Origin: JAVVHH01 sp964613945
Lineage (GTDB): Bacteria; Pseudomonadota; Alphaproteobacteria; Acetobacterales; Acetobacteraceae
Direction: 5' to 3'
DNA length: 64,000 bases
NCBI GenBank assembly: GCA_964613945.1
Contig: CAZTJC010000004.1
Span: 1-64,000 of the forward strand
Shown here: one piece after another, positions 24,883 through 33,067 of the stretch
How positions within the stretch are numbered: the first letter of the stretch is position 1
Layout of the letters: every line of letters begins with the position of its first letter
Translations under genes and position numbers: made by a program
Notes under the pieces: generated by a model
Seen by the model: only the letters and a program-made list of their open reading frames with translations
Databases searched by the model: none
What the model was told of the DNA's origin: nothing

Positions 24883-25497
24883 TTAGGCCGCGCTCAGCCG
24901 CATCTCCGGCGTCCCGAGCCGAACCACGATCGGCCGATGATCGCTGTTGCTTCGATGCAGCGCATGCACGGGGCCGCAGATCAGCCCGCGGATCAGGCAC
25001 CGATCGATCCGAAGTGGAATAACGTCGCCGGCCCGATGCGTATGTTCCCGCGGCCCCACGTCGCGGAACCCGCGCAGCATCGTCGGGCCCACCAGATTAT
25101 AGTCGCCCAACACCGCCGCATGCTCCGGCAGCGACTCCGCCACCCGGCGCAATTGCCGCCGGTTCAACAACTGCCCATGTGACAGGTGTACGTTGGCCAC
25201 CTTGAACTGGCCGACATCCACGATCTGGGAGACCCGGCGGAACATCGACCCCGCCGGCAGCGCGATCACCTCCGGCGGCGGCAGGTCCCGCGGGCTCCAG
25301 AATGCCAGGCCGTGGATGCGCCCAGGCTGCTGCACCCGATGATAGGTGCCGCCCAGGATCCGCGGCAGCTCGTCGATCCGCTTGGTCGCCTCCTGCATCA
25401 GCAGGAGTTCCGGCCGTTCCTGCCGCGCTAGCCGAACCACGTCGTCAAGCGTGGCTCCGGTCAGACGCAGGAGATTCCAACTGACGATCTTGATCAT
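24883..25497 (-). CDS. Endonuclease/exonuclease/phosphatase family protein
   Basis: The 204-residue product has the EEP fold. The start is IKIVSWNLLR, then LLLMQEATKRIDELP with the metal-binding Glu, and VANVHLSHGQ. GDYNLVGPTMLR supplies the Asp and Asn, and NSDHRPIVVRL at the end gives the catalytic His. All key residues are present. Members include DNA repair nucleases and phosphodiesterases, and the natural substrate cannot be told. The ATG at 25497 gives a 53-bp overlap with the phospholipase D-like gene, which precedes it on the same strand. The pair is likely co-transcribed, and a joint role in membrane or nucleotide phosphodiester chemistry is only suggestive. Confidence 0.8.
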   Translation of the reverse strand: MIKIVSWNLLRLTGATLDDVVRLARQERPELLLMQEATKRIDELPRILGGTYHRVQQPGRIHGLAFWSPRDLPPPEVIALPAGSMFRRVSQIVDVGQFKVANVHLSHGQLLNRRQLRRVAESLPEHAAVLGDYNLVGPTMLRGFRDVGPREHTHRAGDVIPLRIDRCLIRGLICGPVHALHRSNSDHRPIVVRLGTPEMRLSAA

Positions 25498-27016
25498 TGG
25501 TCCGCACACTGGTCAAAGCCGCATCCGCCTGCAAGCCGCTGCTCGATGACGTTATGTCCACATGGCCGTCGATGTCGCCGACCCGGTCGTCCGTCGGCGG
25601 TGGCGGCTTGCCGCTCCAAAGCCGGATCGCCCGAATCATCAGCGTCGCCGAAACCCAACTGCCCAGCATCGCCAGTGGAAACGTGACGACCAGGGGATAT
25701 ACGACGGCCAGCAACGACACCGCGAACAACAGCGCGCCGCCGATCGCCATCACCTTGGCTTCCGCCGGTCCTAGGGCACGATGGTTGGTGATCGCCGCAC
25801 TCACGGTGCTGCCTAATCCCGCCGCTCCCGCCGCGATGCGACCCGGGCTTCCCCGCCGCGGTGCCGCGAACCTCGATGCGCCGGATCGCGGCCGCGGCTC
25901 GGCCGCCAGCACCCGCCGTCGCTCCAGCACGATCTCGGTCGCATGGTCGAGGTCCCGCTCGAACATGCTCTCCATCTGCCCGGCGAAGCTCGTGTCCTCG
26001 ACGGCGATGTCGAGTTCCCAATTACCGGCCCAGCTCGCCAGGTTGAGGTTGGTCGACCCGATCCGCCCCCAGCGCCCATCCGCGACCGCCGTCTTGGCGT
26101 GCAACATCGGACCGTCCCACTCGTACACCCGCACCCCGGCTTCGAGCAGCGCCCGATAGCCCGCCCGCGACAGCGCCTTGGCCACCGGAATGTCCGACGC
26201 GCCCGGCACCAGCAGCCGAACGTCCACCCCGTCCTGCGCCGCGTCGATCAGCGCCTGGACATACGATGTCGTGCCCACGAAATAAGCGTCGGTCAGCCAG
26301 AGCCGCTCCCGCGCCACCGCCGCGATCAACTGGTCGAACCGGTACAGCCCCATCGTCGCCGGCTTGCTGCCAATGACCCGCAACGCGATGTCGCCGACCG
26401 CCTCCACCTCTGCCCCGCGTGCCACCGAAGGGATTGCCGGCCCACCGGCGAATTTCCACGTCTGTGCGAATGCCAGGTCGATATCGGCCACCGCCGGGCC
26501 TCGCACCTCAACGCCGGTATCGCGCCACGCCTGGATCTTGCGTGCGGCATCTCCCACCCAGACATCGCCCACGCACAGTCCGGCGACATAGCCGACGGTC
26601 CCGTCCACGCTCAGCGATTTCCGGTGGTTGCGGCTCAGCCAGCCGAACGGACTATCCAGCCGCGGCCGGTTGAATCCTCGCACCTCGCCGCCAGCCTGCC
26701 GCAACGGACGCCAGAAGCCCGGCTTCGTCTTGGTCAGGCACCCCATCCAGTCGTAAAGGACTCGAACGTCGACGCCTTCCTGTGCCTTGGCGACCAGTGC
26801 GTCGCGGAACCGCCGCCCGGTCGCGTCACTGGTGATGATGTAGTTCTCGAAATGCACGGTGTGCCGCGCCTGCCCGATCGCCTCGAGCCACGCCGGATAG
26901 TTCTCCGCCCCGTTCTGCAACAGCCGCAGCGCATTGCCCTGAACCTGATGCGCCCCGGCCACGCGGGAGAACACGTGTTCCGCGGCAACCCGGGTCAGTT
27001 TCTTGCGGCTATCCAT
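25445..27016 (-). CDS. Phospholipase D-like protein, cardiolipin synthase type
   Basis: The 523-residue product has two HKD motifs: NHRKSLSVDG in the first half and LHAKTAVADG, followed by GSTNLNLASW, in the second. The region from about residue 20 to 370 is the PLD-like core, with VHFENYIITSDATGRRF and LTDAYFV blocks. A C-terminal extension has two membrane helices (GALLFAVSLLAVVYPLVVTF) and an Asp/Ser-rich tail. Cardiolipin synthases usually place membrane helices at the N-terminus, so the C-terminal location here is unusual and makes the exact reaction uncertain. The ATG at 27016 is chosen; a TTG at 27139 would add a 41-residue basic tail. The nuclease-like gene overlaps its end. Confidence 0.78.
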   Translation of the reverse strand: MDSRKKLTRVAAEHVFSRVAGAHQVQGNALRLLQNGAENYPAWLEAIGQARHTVHFENYIITSDATGRRFRDALVAKAQEGVDVRVLYDWMGCLTKTKPGFWRPLRQAGGEVRGFNRPRLDSPFGWLSRNHRKSLSVDGTVGYVAGLCVGDVWVGDAARKIQAWRDTGVEVRGPAVADIDLAFAQTWKFAGGPAIPSVARGAEVEAVGDIALRVIGSKPATMGLYRFDQLIAAVARERLWLTDAYFVGTTSYVQALIDAAQDGVDVRLLVPGASDIPVAKALSRAGYRALLEAGVRVYEWDGPMLHAKTAVADGRWGRIGSTNLNLASWAGNWELDIAVEDTSFAGQMESMFERDLDHATEIVLERRRVLAAEPRPRSGASRFAAPRRGSPGRIAAGAAGLGSTVSAAITNHRALGPAEAKVMAIGGALLFAVSLLAVVYPLVVTFPLAMLGSWVSATLMIRAIRLWSGKPPPPTDDRVGDIDGHVDITSSSSGLQADAALTSVRTNDQDRQLESPASDRSHA

Positions 27017-27263
27017 CGGCGGTTCGGGATCGCGCCGACTGGAGCCGACTACATCGCGCCGCATCCGGCGCGCCGTCCGGAACTTACGCAACGCGTCGAC
27101 GAGGCGCCCCCGCCCAGGCTGTCCGCCACCCACACTCAACGCCTGATCCCCGTCCCTGACTCGACTTCATGTCGAGCCAACGGCCCGAGCACGGGCGGAG
27201 ACTACCCGAGCCAGCCCGGATCTGCCTATGCCGTCCCGGGCGGCGCCTCGCGTGTCGCTAGGC

Positions 27264-28352
27264 TCAGCCGGGTTCGGACAGTCCGAACCCGGCGCCGGTC
27301 GCCTTGATGGCCGCCCATGTCTCCGCTTGCAACGGCACCCCGTCGCGCATGCGGTCGGCACGGGTCTCAGCTTCCTTCTGTCCCGGCACCATCACCGGAA
27401 CACCGGTGACCACCGGGTCGCAGGCCTGGACATAGGCGGCATAATCCGCCGCCGTTTGAGCAAACCCGGACGCTCCGAAATGCCCGGGGTCCAGGTAGAT
27501 GGACAGCATCCCGTTTACGATGCCGCCGCGCTTGCCACCCGTCAGCGGCCCTGCGGTCGGACTGCCGCACAGGCATCCCGCCAGGATTTCGCACATAAAG
27601 GCGATCCCGCTGCCCTTGTGGTCGCCGAACGCCCGTAGCGCGCCGGTGCCGTTGCCCGGGTCGCGGATCCGCGTGCCCTCGATCGGCCCATAGAAATCCG
27701 CCGGGTCGGACGACATCCGCCCGTCGCGCGTCACCAACGCGTCGGACGGGATCGGCTTGCCGCCATTGCTGGCGACCAGCACCTTGCCCTCGGCCACGAT
27801 GCTGGTCGCCAGGTCCAGCAGCAGCGGCGGTCCGTCAGGCTGCGGCACCCCGATGCAGATCGGGTTGGTGCCGAAGCGCCGCTCCTTGCCGCCGAACGGC
27901 GCCACGATCTCGCCCTTGCCGACGTTGACGAAATGGATCGACACCAGTCCGGCCTCCACCGCCCGCTCCGCCCAGCCGCCGATCCGCCCGATATGCCCGG
28001 CATTGCGCAGCGCCACGACCGACAGCCCGGCCGCCTTCGCTTTGCCGATGCCGAGATCGACCGCCTGCTCGGCCACCGTCTGGCCCAATCCCTGCTGGCC
28101 GTCGACAACGGCGTGCGTCGCCGTCTCGTTCACCACCGTCATCGAGCGCCCCGCGAACACCAGCTCGTCCCGCAGCCAGTCGCAGTAGCGCGGCACGCGG
28201 ATGATGCCGTGGCTGTCATGCCCGGTCAGGTTGGCCGATAGCAGGTGCCGCGTGGTCCGCTCCGCCTCTGGCGGCGCACATCCGGCGGCCTCGAAAATCT
28301 GCGCGATGAACGTCTGCAACGTTCCCAGCGGAACGGTAACCATCTCGCCCAT
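27264..28352 (-). CDS. Malate/L-lactate dehydrogenase family oxidoreductase (Ldh_2)
   Basis: The 362-residue product belongs to the Ldh_2 family of NAD(P)-dependent 2-hydroxyacid dehydrogenases, with a fold different from classical MDH. Visible blocks are ANLTGHDSHGIIRVPRY with the catalytic His, HAVVDGQQGLGQTVAEQAVD, VALRNAGHIGRIGGWAERA, FGTNPICIGVPQPDGPPLLLD, and ALRAFGDHKGSGIAFMCEILAG. Substrates in the family range from malate and lactate to ureidoglycolate and sulfolactate and cannot be read here. The ATG at 28352 overlaps the stop of the SDR gene (TAATG). The three genes ATPase-SDR-Ldh_2 are thus coupled and probably act on one hydroxyacid or sugar-derived compound. Confidence 0.87.
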   Translation of the reverse strand: MGEMVTVPLGTLQTFIAQIFEAAGCAPPEAERTTRHLLSANLTGHDSHGIIRVPRYCDWLRDELVFAGRSMTVVNETATHAVVDGQQGLGQTVAEQAVDLGIGKAKAAGLSVVALRNAGHIGRIGGWAERAVEAGLVSIHFVNVGKGEIVAPFGGKERRFGTNPICIGVPQPDGPPLLLDLATSIVAEGKVLVASNGGKPIPSDALVTRDGRMSSDPADFYGPIEGTRIRDPGNGTGALRAFGDHKGSGIAFMCEILAGCLCGSPTAGPLTGGKRGGIVNGMLSIYLDPGHFGASGFAQTAADYAAYVQACDPVVTGVPVMVPGQKEAETRADRMRDGVPLQAETWAAIKATGAGFGLSEPG

Positions 28353-29149
28353 TATGCCTCTCCTGCAATGTGACGCGCCGTGTCGCGATAGAATGCGTTG
28401 TCCGTCGGCGTGATCGTCATTTCCGCCACGCAGGTCCGCGCCGGCAGCCCGGCTGCGAATACCGCTGCCGCCGCGATATCCTCGGGTTGCACCATGATCT
28501 CGCGCTCCGCCTCCGTCGGTGGCCTCGGACGCTTGTCCAAGATCGGCGTCGCCACCTCCCCCGGGTTGATGCAGATCGAGCGGATGCCGTGAATGCCTTC
28601 CTCGGCGTTGATCGTCGCCGACATCGCCCGCGCCCCGTGCTTGGACGCCGTGTAGGCCGGCCCGGACACGCTGAAGATGCCGACCGCCGCATTGGAGACG
28701 ATGTGGATCAGCATCCCGTCCCGCCGCTCCCGCATCGCCGGCAGCACCGCCAGTGAACAGAGAAACGGCCCCTTGAGGTTGACGTCGACGAGATGCCCCA
28801 TGTCGACGGCCGAAAGCTCCCGCCATGCGCGTCGCGCCGTGTTGGTGCCCGCGTTGTTGATCAGGATCTCGACGTCCCCAATCGCTTCCGCCACCGCCCG
28901 GTGCGCGGCCGTCACCTCGTGCGCGTCGCTGACATCGGCCATCGCCAGGGTCGCGCTGCCGCCGGCGGCTTCCACCATCGCCTGCGTTTCCGCCAGCGTC
29001 TCCCGCGACCGCCCCGTCAATGCCAGGCGACAGCCTTCCCGTGCGAACGCCAACGCCAGTGCCCGCCCGATCCCCGTTCCCGCTCCGGTGATCCAGACGG
29101 AGCGGTCGGTGAGCCCGCGCGCGGAACTTTCCGCGTGCCCGCCGCTCAA
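28352..29149 (-). CDS. Short-chain dehydrogenase/reductase (SDR)
   Basis: The 265-residue product is a classical SDR. The nucleotide-binding motif is TGAGTGIGRALALAFA, the structural motif NNAGTNTAR, and the catalytic set is HIVSNAAV (Ser), with YTASKHGARAMSATI (Tyr and Lys). Family residues after the active site include CINPGEVATPIL. The start is a TTG at 29149 that overlaps the stop of the ATPase gene by 3 bp (TTGA); no ATG or GTG lies nearer. The substrate is unknown. Coupling to an Ldh_2-type enzyme and a sugar-type ABC ATPase suggests oxidation of a transported polyol or hydroxyacid. Confidence 0.87.
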   Translation of the reverse strand: MSGGHAESSARGLTDRSVWITGAGTGIGRALALAFAREGCRLALTGRSRETLAETQAMVEAAGGSATLAMADVSDAHEVTAAHRAVAEAIGDVEILINNAGTNTARRAWRELSAVDMGHLVDVNLKGPFLCSLAVLPAMRERRDGMLIHIVSNAAVGIFSVSGPAYTASKHGARAMSATINAEEGIHGIRSICINPGEVATPILDKRPRPPTEAEREIMVQPEDIAAAAVFAAGLPARTCVAEMTITPTDNAFYRDTARHIAGEA

Positions 29150-30246
29150 ACGACTTTTCCGGACGCGGTATCGATCAGGTGCATGTTGGCCATATCCGCC
29201 TGTAGTTGCAGCCCATCGCCAGGCTGCGCCGTGTTGTCCGGGCTGACGCGCGCGATGGCCGCCGTCGTGCCTTGAAAGAAATGCACCAGCGTCTCCATGC
29301 CCATCGGCTCGACCACGTCCACCGTCAGCTTGAATGGCGCCAGGCCGGGACGTCCCGGATCCAGCATGTCGGTCAAATGCTCCGGCCGCAGCCCGAGCAG
29401 CATCTCCTTGTTGCCATGCGGCGCATAGCGCGCCCGGCGCGCCGCCGGGATCGGCAGCGTCTGCCCATCCTCGAGCCGGACGGCGAGACTGCCCTCATCG
29501 CCAACCAGACGCACCGGCATGAAATTCATCGCCGGGCTGCCGATGAAGCCGGCCACGAACTTGGTCGCCGGATGATGATACAGCTCCTGCGGCGGCCCCA
29601 CCTGCTCGATGATCCCGCCATTCATCACCACGACCCGGTCGGCCAGCGTCATCGCCTCGACCTGGTCATGCGTCACGTACACCGTGGTGGTCGGCACCAG
29701 TTGGTGGACCTTCTTGATCTCGGTCCGCATCTGCACGCGCAGCTTGGCATCCAGGTTCGACAACGGTTCGTCGAACAGGAACACCTTTGGGTTGCGCACG
29801 ATGGCGCGCCCCATCGCCACGCGCTGCCGCTGCCCGCCCGACAGCGCCTTCGGCTTGCGCTCGAGCAGTGGCACCAAGTCCAGCATCCGCGCCGCCTCGT
29901 CCACGCGCTTGCTGATCTCCGCCTTCGGAAACTTCCGCAGCTTCAACCCGAACGCCATGTTCTCGCGCACAGACATGTGCGGATAAAGCGCATAATTCTG
30001 GAACACCATCGCGATGTCGCGGTCGCGCGGCGGCACGTCGTTGACGACCGTGCCGCCAATCCTGATCTCGCCGCCGCTGATCTCCTCCAGCCCGGCGATC
30101 ATCCGCAACGTCGTCGACTTGCCGCATCCCGACGGCCCGACCAGCACCACGAACTCATGGTCCGCGATCTCGAGGTCGATCCCGCGCACGGCCTGGACGC
30201 CGCCCTCATAGGCTTTGACAACCTTGCGGACAGAAACTCCTGCCAC
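29146..30246 (-). CDS. Carbohydrate ABC transporter ATPase (UgpC/MalK/MsmK type)
   Basis: The 366-residue product has an N-terminal ABC domain with Walker A GPSGCGKST, Q-loop MVFQNYALYPHMSV, signature LSGGQRQRVAMGRAI, Walker B VFLFDEPLSNLDAK and H-loop YVTHDQVEAMTLADR. A C-terminal OB-type regulatory domain (MGMETLVHFF, GLRPEHL) follows, as in MalK and UgpC. It powers sugar or glycerol phosphate importers. The GTG at 30246 is chosen because GAGGAG precedes it by about 6 bp and it leaves the usual short N-terminus. No permease or binding-protein gene of this class is next to it, so it probably serves a transporter encoded elsewhere. Confidence 0.9.
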   Translation of the reverse strand: MAGVSVRKVVKAYEGGVQAVRGIDLEIADHEFVVLVGPSGCGKSTTLRMIAGLEEISGGEIRIGGTVVNDVPPRDRDIAMVFQNYALYPHMSVRENMAFGLKLRKFPKAEISKRVDEAARMLDLVPLLERKPKALSGGQRQRVAMGRAIVRNPKVFLFDEPLSNLDAKLRVQMRTEIKKVHQLVPTTTVYVTHDQVEAMTLADRVVVMNGGIIEQVGPPQELYHHPATKFVAGFIGSPAMNFMPVRLVGDEGSLAVRLEDGQTLPIPAARRARYAPHGNKEMLLGLRPEHLTDMLDPGRPGLAPFKLTVDVVEPMGMETLVHFFQGTTAAIARVSPDNTAQPGDGLQLQADMANMHLIDTASGKVV

Positions 30247-30319
30247 GGCACGTCTCCTCGATTTTGCGACGGAGTGTGCCGACCCGGCAGGAGTCACACA
30301 AGGCTTGGCGAAAGAAGCC

Positions 30320-30724
30320 TTAGTGGCTGAGGCTCTTCTCGATTTCCTTGAGCGAGTTGTTTGTGAGGTCCTTCGACAGCGAGAACGCGATCGACCCTTC
30401 CAGCGGCTTGTGCATGGCATCACGCATCTCACCCAGCGTCTTGGGATCGGCGACCAGCACCATCTCCTTGAACGCGTGCTCGTCATGCATGGAGGTCAGC
30501 AGCTTGGTGAGGTTCTTGGCGAACGTCGCCTCCTCGGTCTGCTCCGGGCTCTGCTCGGCCGGGCGGGCGCCGGACGGCCCCTGTGTCAGCGTCGACGGTT
30601 CGACCCGGCGTTCTTCCTTCAACTGAAGCTCGCTGCCGGTGCCGGTGTTGCGGAACAGGATCGCCTTGCCGCCATCGGCAACGACGACCAACGCATTGGC
30701 GGGAACGATTTTCTCTTTGGACAT
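30320..30724 (-). CDS. Host attachment protein family (PF10116 type)
   Basis: The 134-residue protein matches the host attachment protein family first noted in plant-associated bacteria. Features are the N-terminal IVPANALVVVADGGKAILFRN, a charged variable loop, EEATFAKNLTKLLTSM, KEMVLVADPKTLGEMRDAMH, and the end SLSKDLTNNSLKEIEKSL. Fold comparisons place it near the RNase E/eRF1-like ribosomal hydrolase group, but its biochemical role is not established. It has no signal peptide. It is 73 bp upstream of the orphan ATPase on the same strand, and no operon link is obvious. Confidence 0.87.
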   Translation of the reverse strand: MSKEKIVPANALVVVADGGKAILFRNTGTGSELQLKEERRVEPSTLTQGPSGARPAEQSPEQTEEATFAKNLTKLLTSMHDEHAFKEMVLVADPKTLGEMRDAMHKPLEGSIAFSLSKDLTNNSLKEIEKSLSH

Positions 30725-30801
30725 AGGCTTACTCCGAAATTTCGATGGCCGTTGGGCAAGGCACTCTGACGCGCCGAATGCTCCGAGGTTGCAAGTGGTT
30801 A

Positions 30802-32958
30802 TCAGCCGCGCGGTGCCGCACTGCCCGTGACAGCGGCCGGGCCACCCTTCTGCGCGTCGTCGATCAGGTGTGCGGCGTCGTCCGGCAGCAGGAAACGCTG
30901 CTGCACCAGGCGTGCCGCCGCATTGCGGACCGCCGAAACGTACGCCTCGCCATTATTGCCCGCCGACCCGTAGCGTTCCTCAATCGACAGCCGCGGATCG
31001 CCCACCGCCTCGCGTGCGGCCTTAGTCGGCGCAAACGGGATGAAGCTGCCCTGCAGGTTACACATCCCGCCCTCGAAGCGATCGGCTCGGCCGACGTTCC
31101 ACCCGGTATAGGTGCCGACCGGAACCTGCGCGAACACGGAGCGGATGCCGCCGATGTCGTTGCCGTCCTGGTCCACCTGCGGCTCCAGGATGCCATAGCT
31201 GGCCGTGCCCACGCGCGGCGGCTCGACCGTGATGATGCCGCTCTCATCCTGCGGCTTGAACTCCGGCCCGAAATCGAGCGGATGCAGCGTATCGTACACC
31301 CGGCTGGTCACCGTCGCCGGCCGCTTCACCCCGCCATACTCGTTGGCCGGGATCGGCGGAAACCGCACCTGGTCCGGCGCCACCAGCGTCCCGCCGGCGA
31401 TGGTCGGCGTGCTCGAGGGCGGCGGCGGCGTGCCGTCCTTGATCCAGGCCGTGAACGCGGTCAGCAGCGCCCGCATCGTCCAGGTCTGCGGATTGGGGTT
31501 GGATTGCTGCTGACACATGTTGCCGACGCCGGGCTCCGGCAGCGGCGGCGAGGCCGGACCGTGCTGCGTGCTGGCCATGATGTAGGTCCGCACCATGTCC
31601 GGATCGGTGAAGTCCTGCCGGCCCAACGGATCGGTGAAGCCGAGCGACTGTCGCCCTTCCCACATCTCGAGCACCGTCGCGACGTGGAACACCTTCGGGC
31701 AGGTATTGCTCGCCGTGCACCGGTCCAGCAGCCCGCCCGTCCGCCCGGTCAGCGGGTCCGTCTGGCTGCCATAGGTGAACGGGAACTCATACGCCGGATA
31801 GGTATGGTCCGTCTGCTCGCCCCACGCCCGATACGCCTGCCCGAACCGCACGTTGAGCGGCATCAGCCCGCCGCCGATATGCGGATACGCGCCCTCGAAC
31901 ACGCGCTGCCCGCGCTCGTCCTCATTGAACCCCAGCGCCAGCATGCTGCGGATCATCCGCCCGCTCTGCGATGTCCCCTCGATGATCGCGTGCGCGCCGT
32001 CGCGGTAGATTGGGTTCGCCGTTCCCGCATCGTCGGCCTTCGCATGGGTAAGGAACGCGCCCAGATCGCGCGAGGCCGCGAAGCCGATGCCCTGCACCGT
32101 CGGGTCCTGCGCCCGGTAGATCAACTCATACAGCCGACCCGGCTTGAACCCGTCGGCGAGGCAGACGTGCTTGGCGTCCTTCCCATCCTCGCAGGTCCCG
32201 AAATGCCACGCGGTCGCGGGGATCGTCACGCGCGGATCCTGCTCCCGCGCCCGTACGGTCAGCGTCGGCAGGAACCCGTCCGGGAACGCCGCCTTGTTGT
32301 CCTGCTGCGCCGTCGGATAGCCGTCATAGCTATCGGCCGGCGGCCCCATCACCTGCTGGCTCCGCGTGAACGACATCGAGTTCACCGGCCCGGGCGTCTC
32401 CATCTCCGCCCGCACGATCCCCGTCACCGGCGACCCGTCCGCCTGGTGCGCCACGATCTCCGGCATCAGGATCCGGTTCCAGCCCGGCTTCACGTCCATC
32501 TGCCAGCCCCACCAGATCACCGTGTAGCCCTGCTGCATCAGCCATCCGTCGCCGGGCGAGGTCAGGCCGTTGCGCGCTTCGGTATTCCCGGCGACCGCAT
32601 CGTTGAAAGCACCCAGCGCCAGCTTGTTGCCGCGGTTGTTCACCTCGAACATCAGGGTGCCGTTGCCGCGCGCCGGATCCGCCGGCTTCAGCAGCTCCAC
32701 GTCGGTGGTGTAATGCACCATGCCCTGCGCATCCTTCGGCGCCAGCGCGATGTCCTGGATGATCGCGTTGCGCCGGTCCGCCGGGTCGAGCACGCCCTCG
32801 ACGCGCGCCGTCAGGTGGTCGTAGCGCCCCACGGTCCCGAAACTCTGCCCGCCGAATGCCGGCTCCGTCTTGAGGACCTGCATCGAGATGATCCGCGCTT
32901 GCGCCGGCAACGCCGACAATATCGTGCAGCCGAGCAGCAGGCCCGCTTTGACGATCAT
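30802..32958 (-). CDS. Large secreted alpha/beta hydrolase domain protein (copy 1)
   Basis: The 718-residue protein has a signal peptide (IVKAGLLLGCTILSALPAQA) and belongs to the large secreted family with an alpha/beta-hydrolase domain. The nucleophile region is HAIIEGTSQSGRMIRSMLALG, a G-x-S-x-G motif. Other family blocks are RYDHLTARVEGVLDPADRRN near the start, EVNNRGNK, QGYTVIWWGWQ, YRAQDPTVQGIGFAASRDL, and the end block NLQGSFIPFAPTKAAREAVGDPRLSIEERY. No substrate is established for most members. A second copy is at 48842-51019. This one is divergent from the six-gene operon starting at 33068, separated by 109 bp. Confidence 0.78.
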   Translation of the reverse strand: MIVKAGLLLGCTILSALPAQARIISMQVLKTEPAFGGQSFGTVGRYDHLTARVEGVLDPADRRNAIIQDIALAPKDAQGMVHYTTDVELLKPADPARGNGTLMFEVNNRGNKLALGAFNDAVAGNTEARNGLTSPGDGWLMQQGYTVIWWGWQMDVKPGWNRILMPEIVAHQADGSPVTGIVRAEMETPGPVNSMSFTRSQQVMGPPADSYDGYPTAQQDNKAAFPDGFLPTLTVRAREQDPRVTIPATAWHFGTCEDGKDAKHVCLADGFKPGRLYELIYRAQDPTVQGIGFAASRDLGAFLTHAKADDAGTANPIYRDGAHAIIEGTSQSGRMIRSMLALGFNEDERGQRVFEGAYPHIGGGLMPLNVRFGQAYRAWGEQTDHTYPAYEFPFTYGSQTDPLTGRTGGLLDRCTASNTCPKVFHVATVLEMWEGRQSLGFTDPLGRQDFTDPDMVRTYIMASTQHGPASPPLPEPGVGNMCQQQSNPNPQTWTMRALLTAFTAWIKDGTPPPPSSTPTIAGGTLVAPDQVRFPPIPANEYGGVKRPATVTSRVYDTLHPLDFGPEFKPQDESGIITVEPPRVGTASYGILEPQVDQDGNDIGGIRSVFAQVPVGTYTGWNVGRADRFEGGMCNLQGSFIPFAPTKAAREAVGDPRLSIEERYGSAGNNGEAYVSAVRNAAARLVQQRFLLPDDAAHLIDDAQKGGPAAVTGSAAPRG

Positions 32959-33004
32959 GGAAGTCCCCCAATTCGTTGCCCGGCACTCTGCCCCGCCCCG
33001 AACC

Positions 33005-33016
33005 GTCTGGCCAGAC
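33005..33016. promoter_or_regulatory. Candidate operator palindrome in a divergent promoter region
   Basis: GTCTGGCCAGAC is a perfect 12-bp palindrome between the divergent hydrolase gene (ends at 32958) and the operon start (33068). The half GTCTGG recurs at 33048-33053, 43 bp from the first. Such pairs can bind a dimeric regulator, but no regulator gene is adjacent. Confidence 0.4.
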
Positions 33017-33067
33017 TACCCACCCCCGCACTATCCGCAGCCGGACTGTCTGGATAAAGGAGACTGC

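Noticed and set aside
30745..33057. 770-codon forward frame
   Set aside because: Antisense to the other large hydrolase; Arg/His/Leu-rich with no domain.
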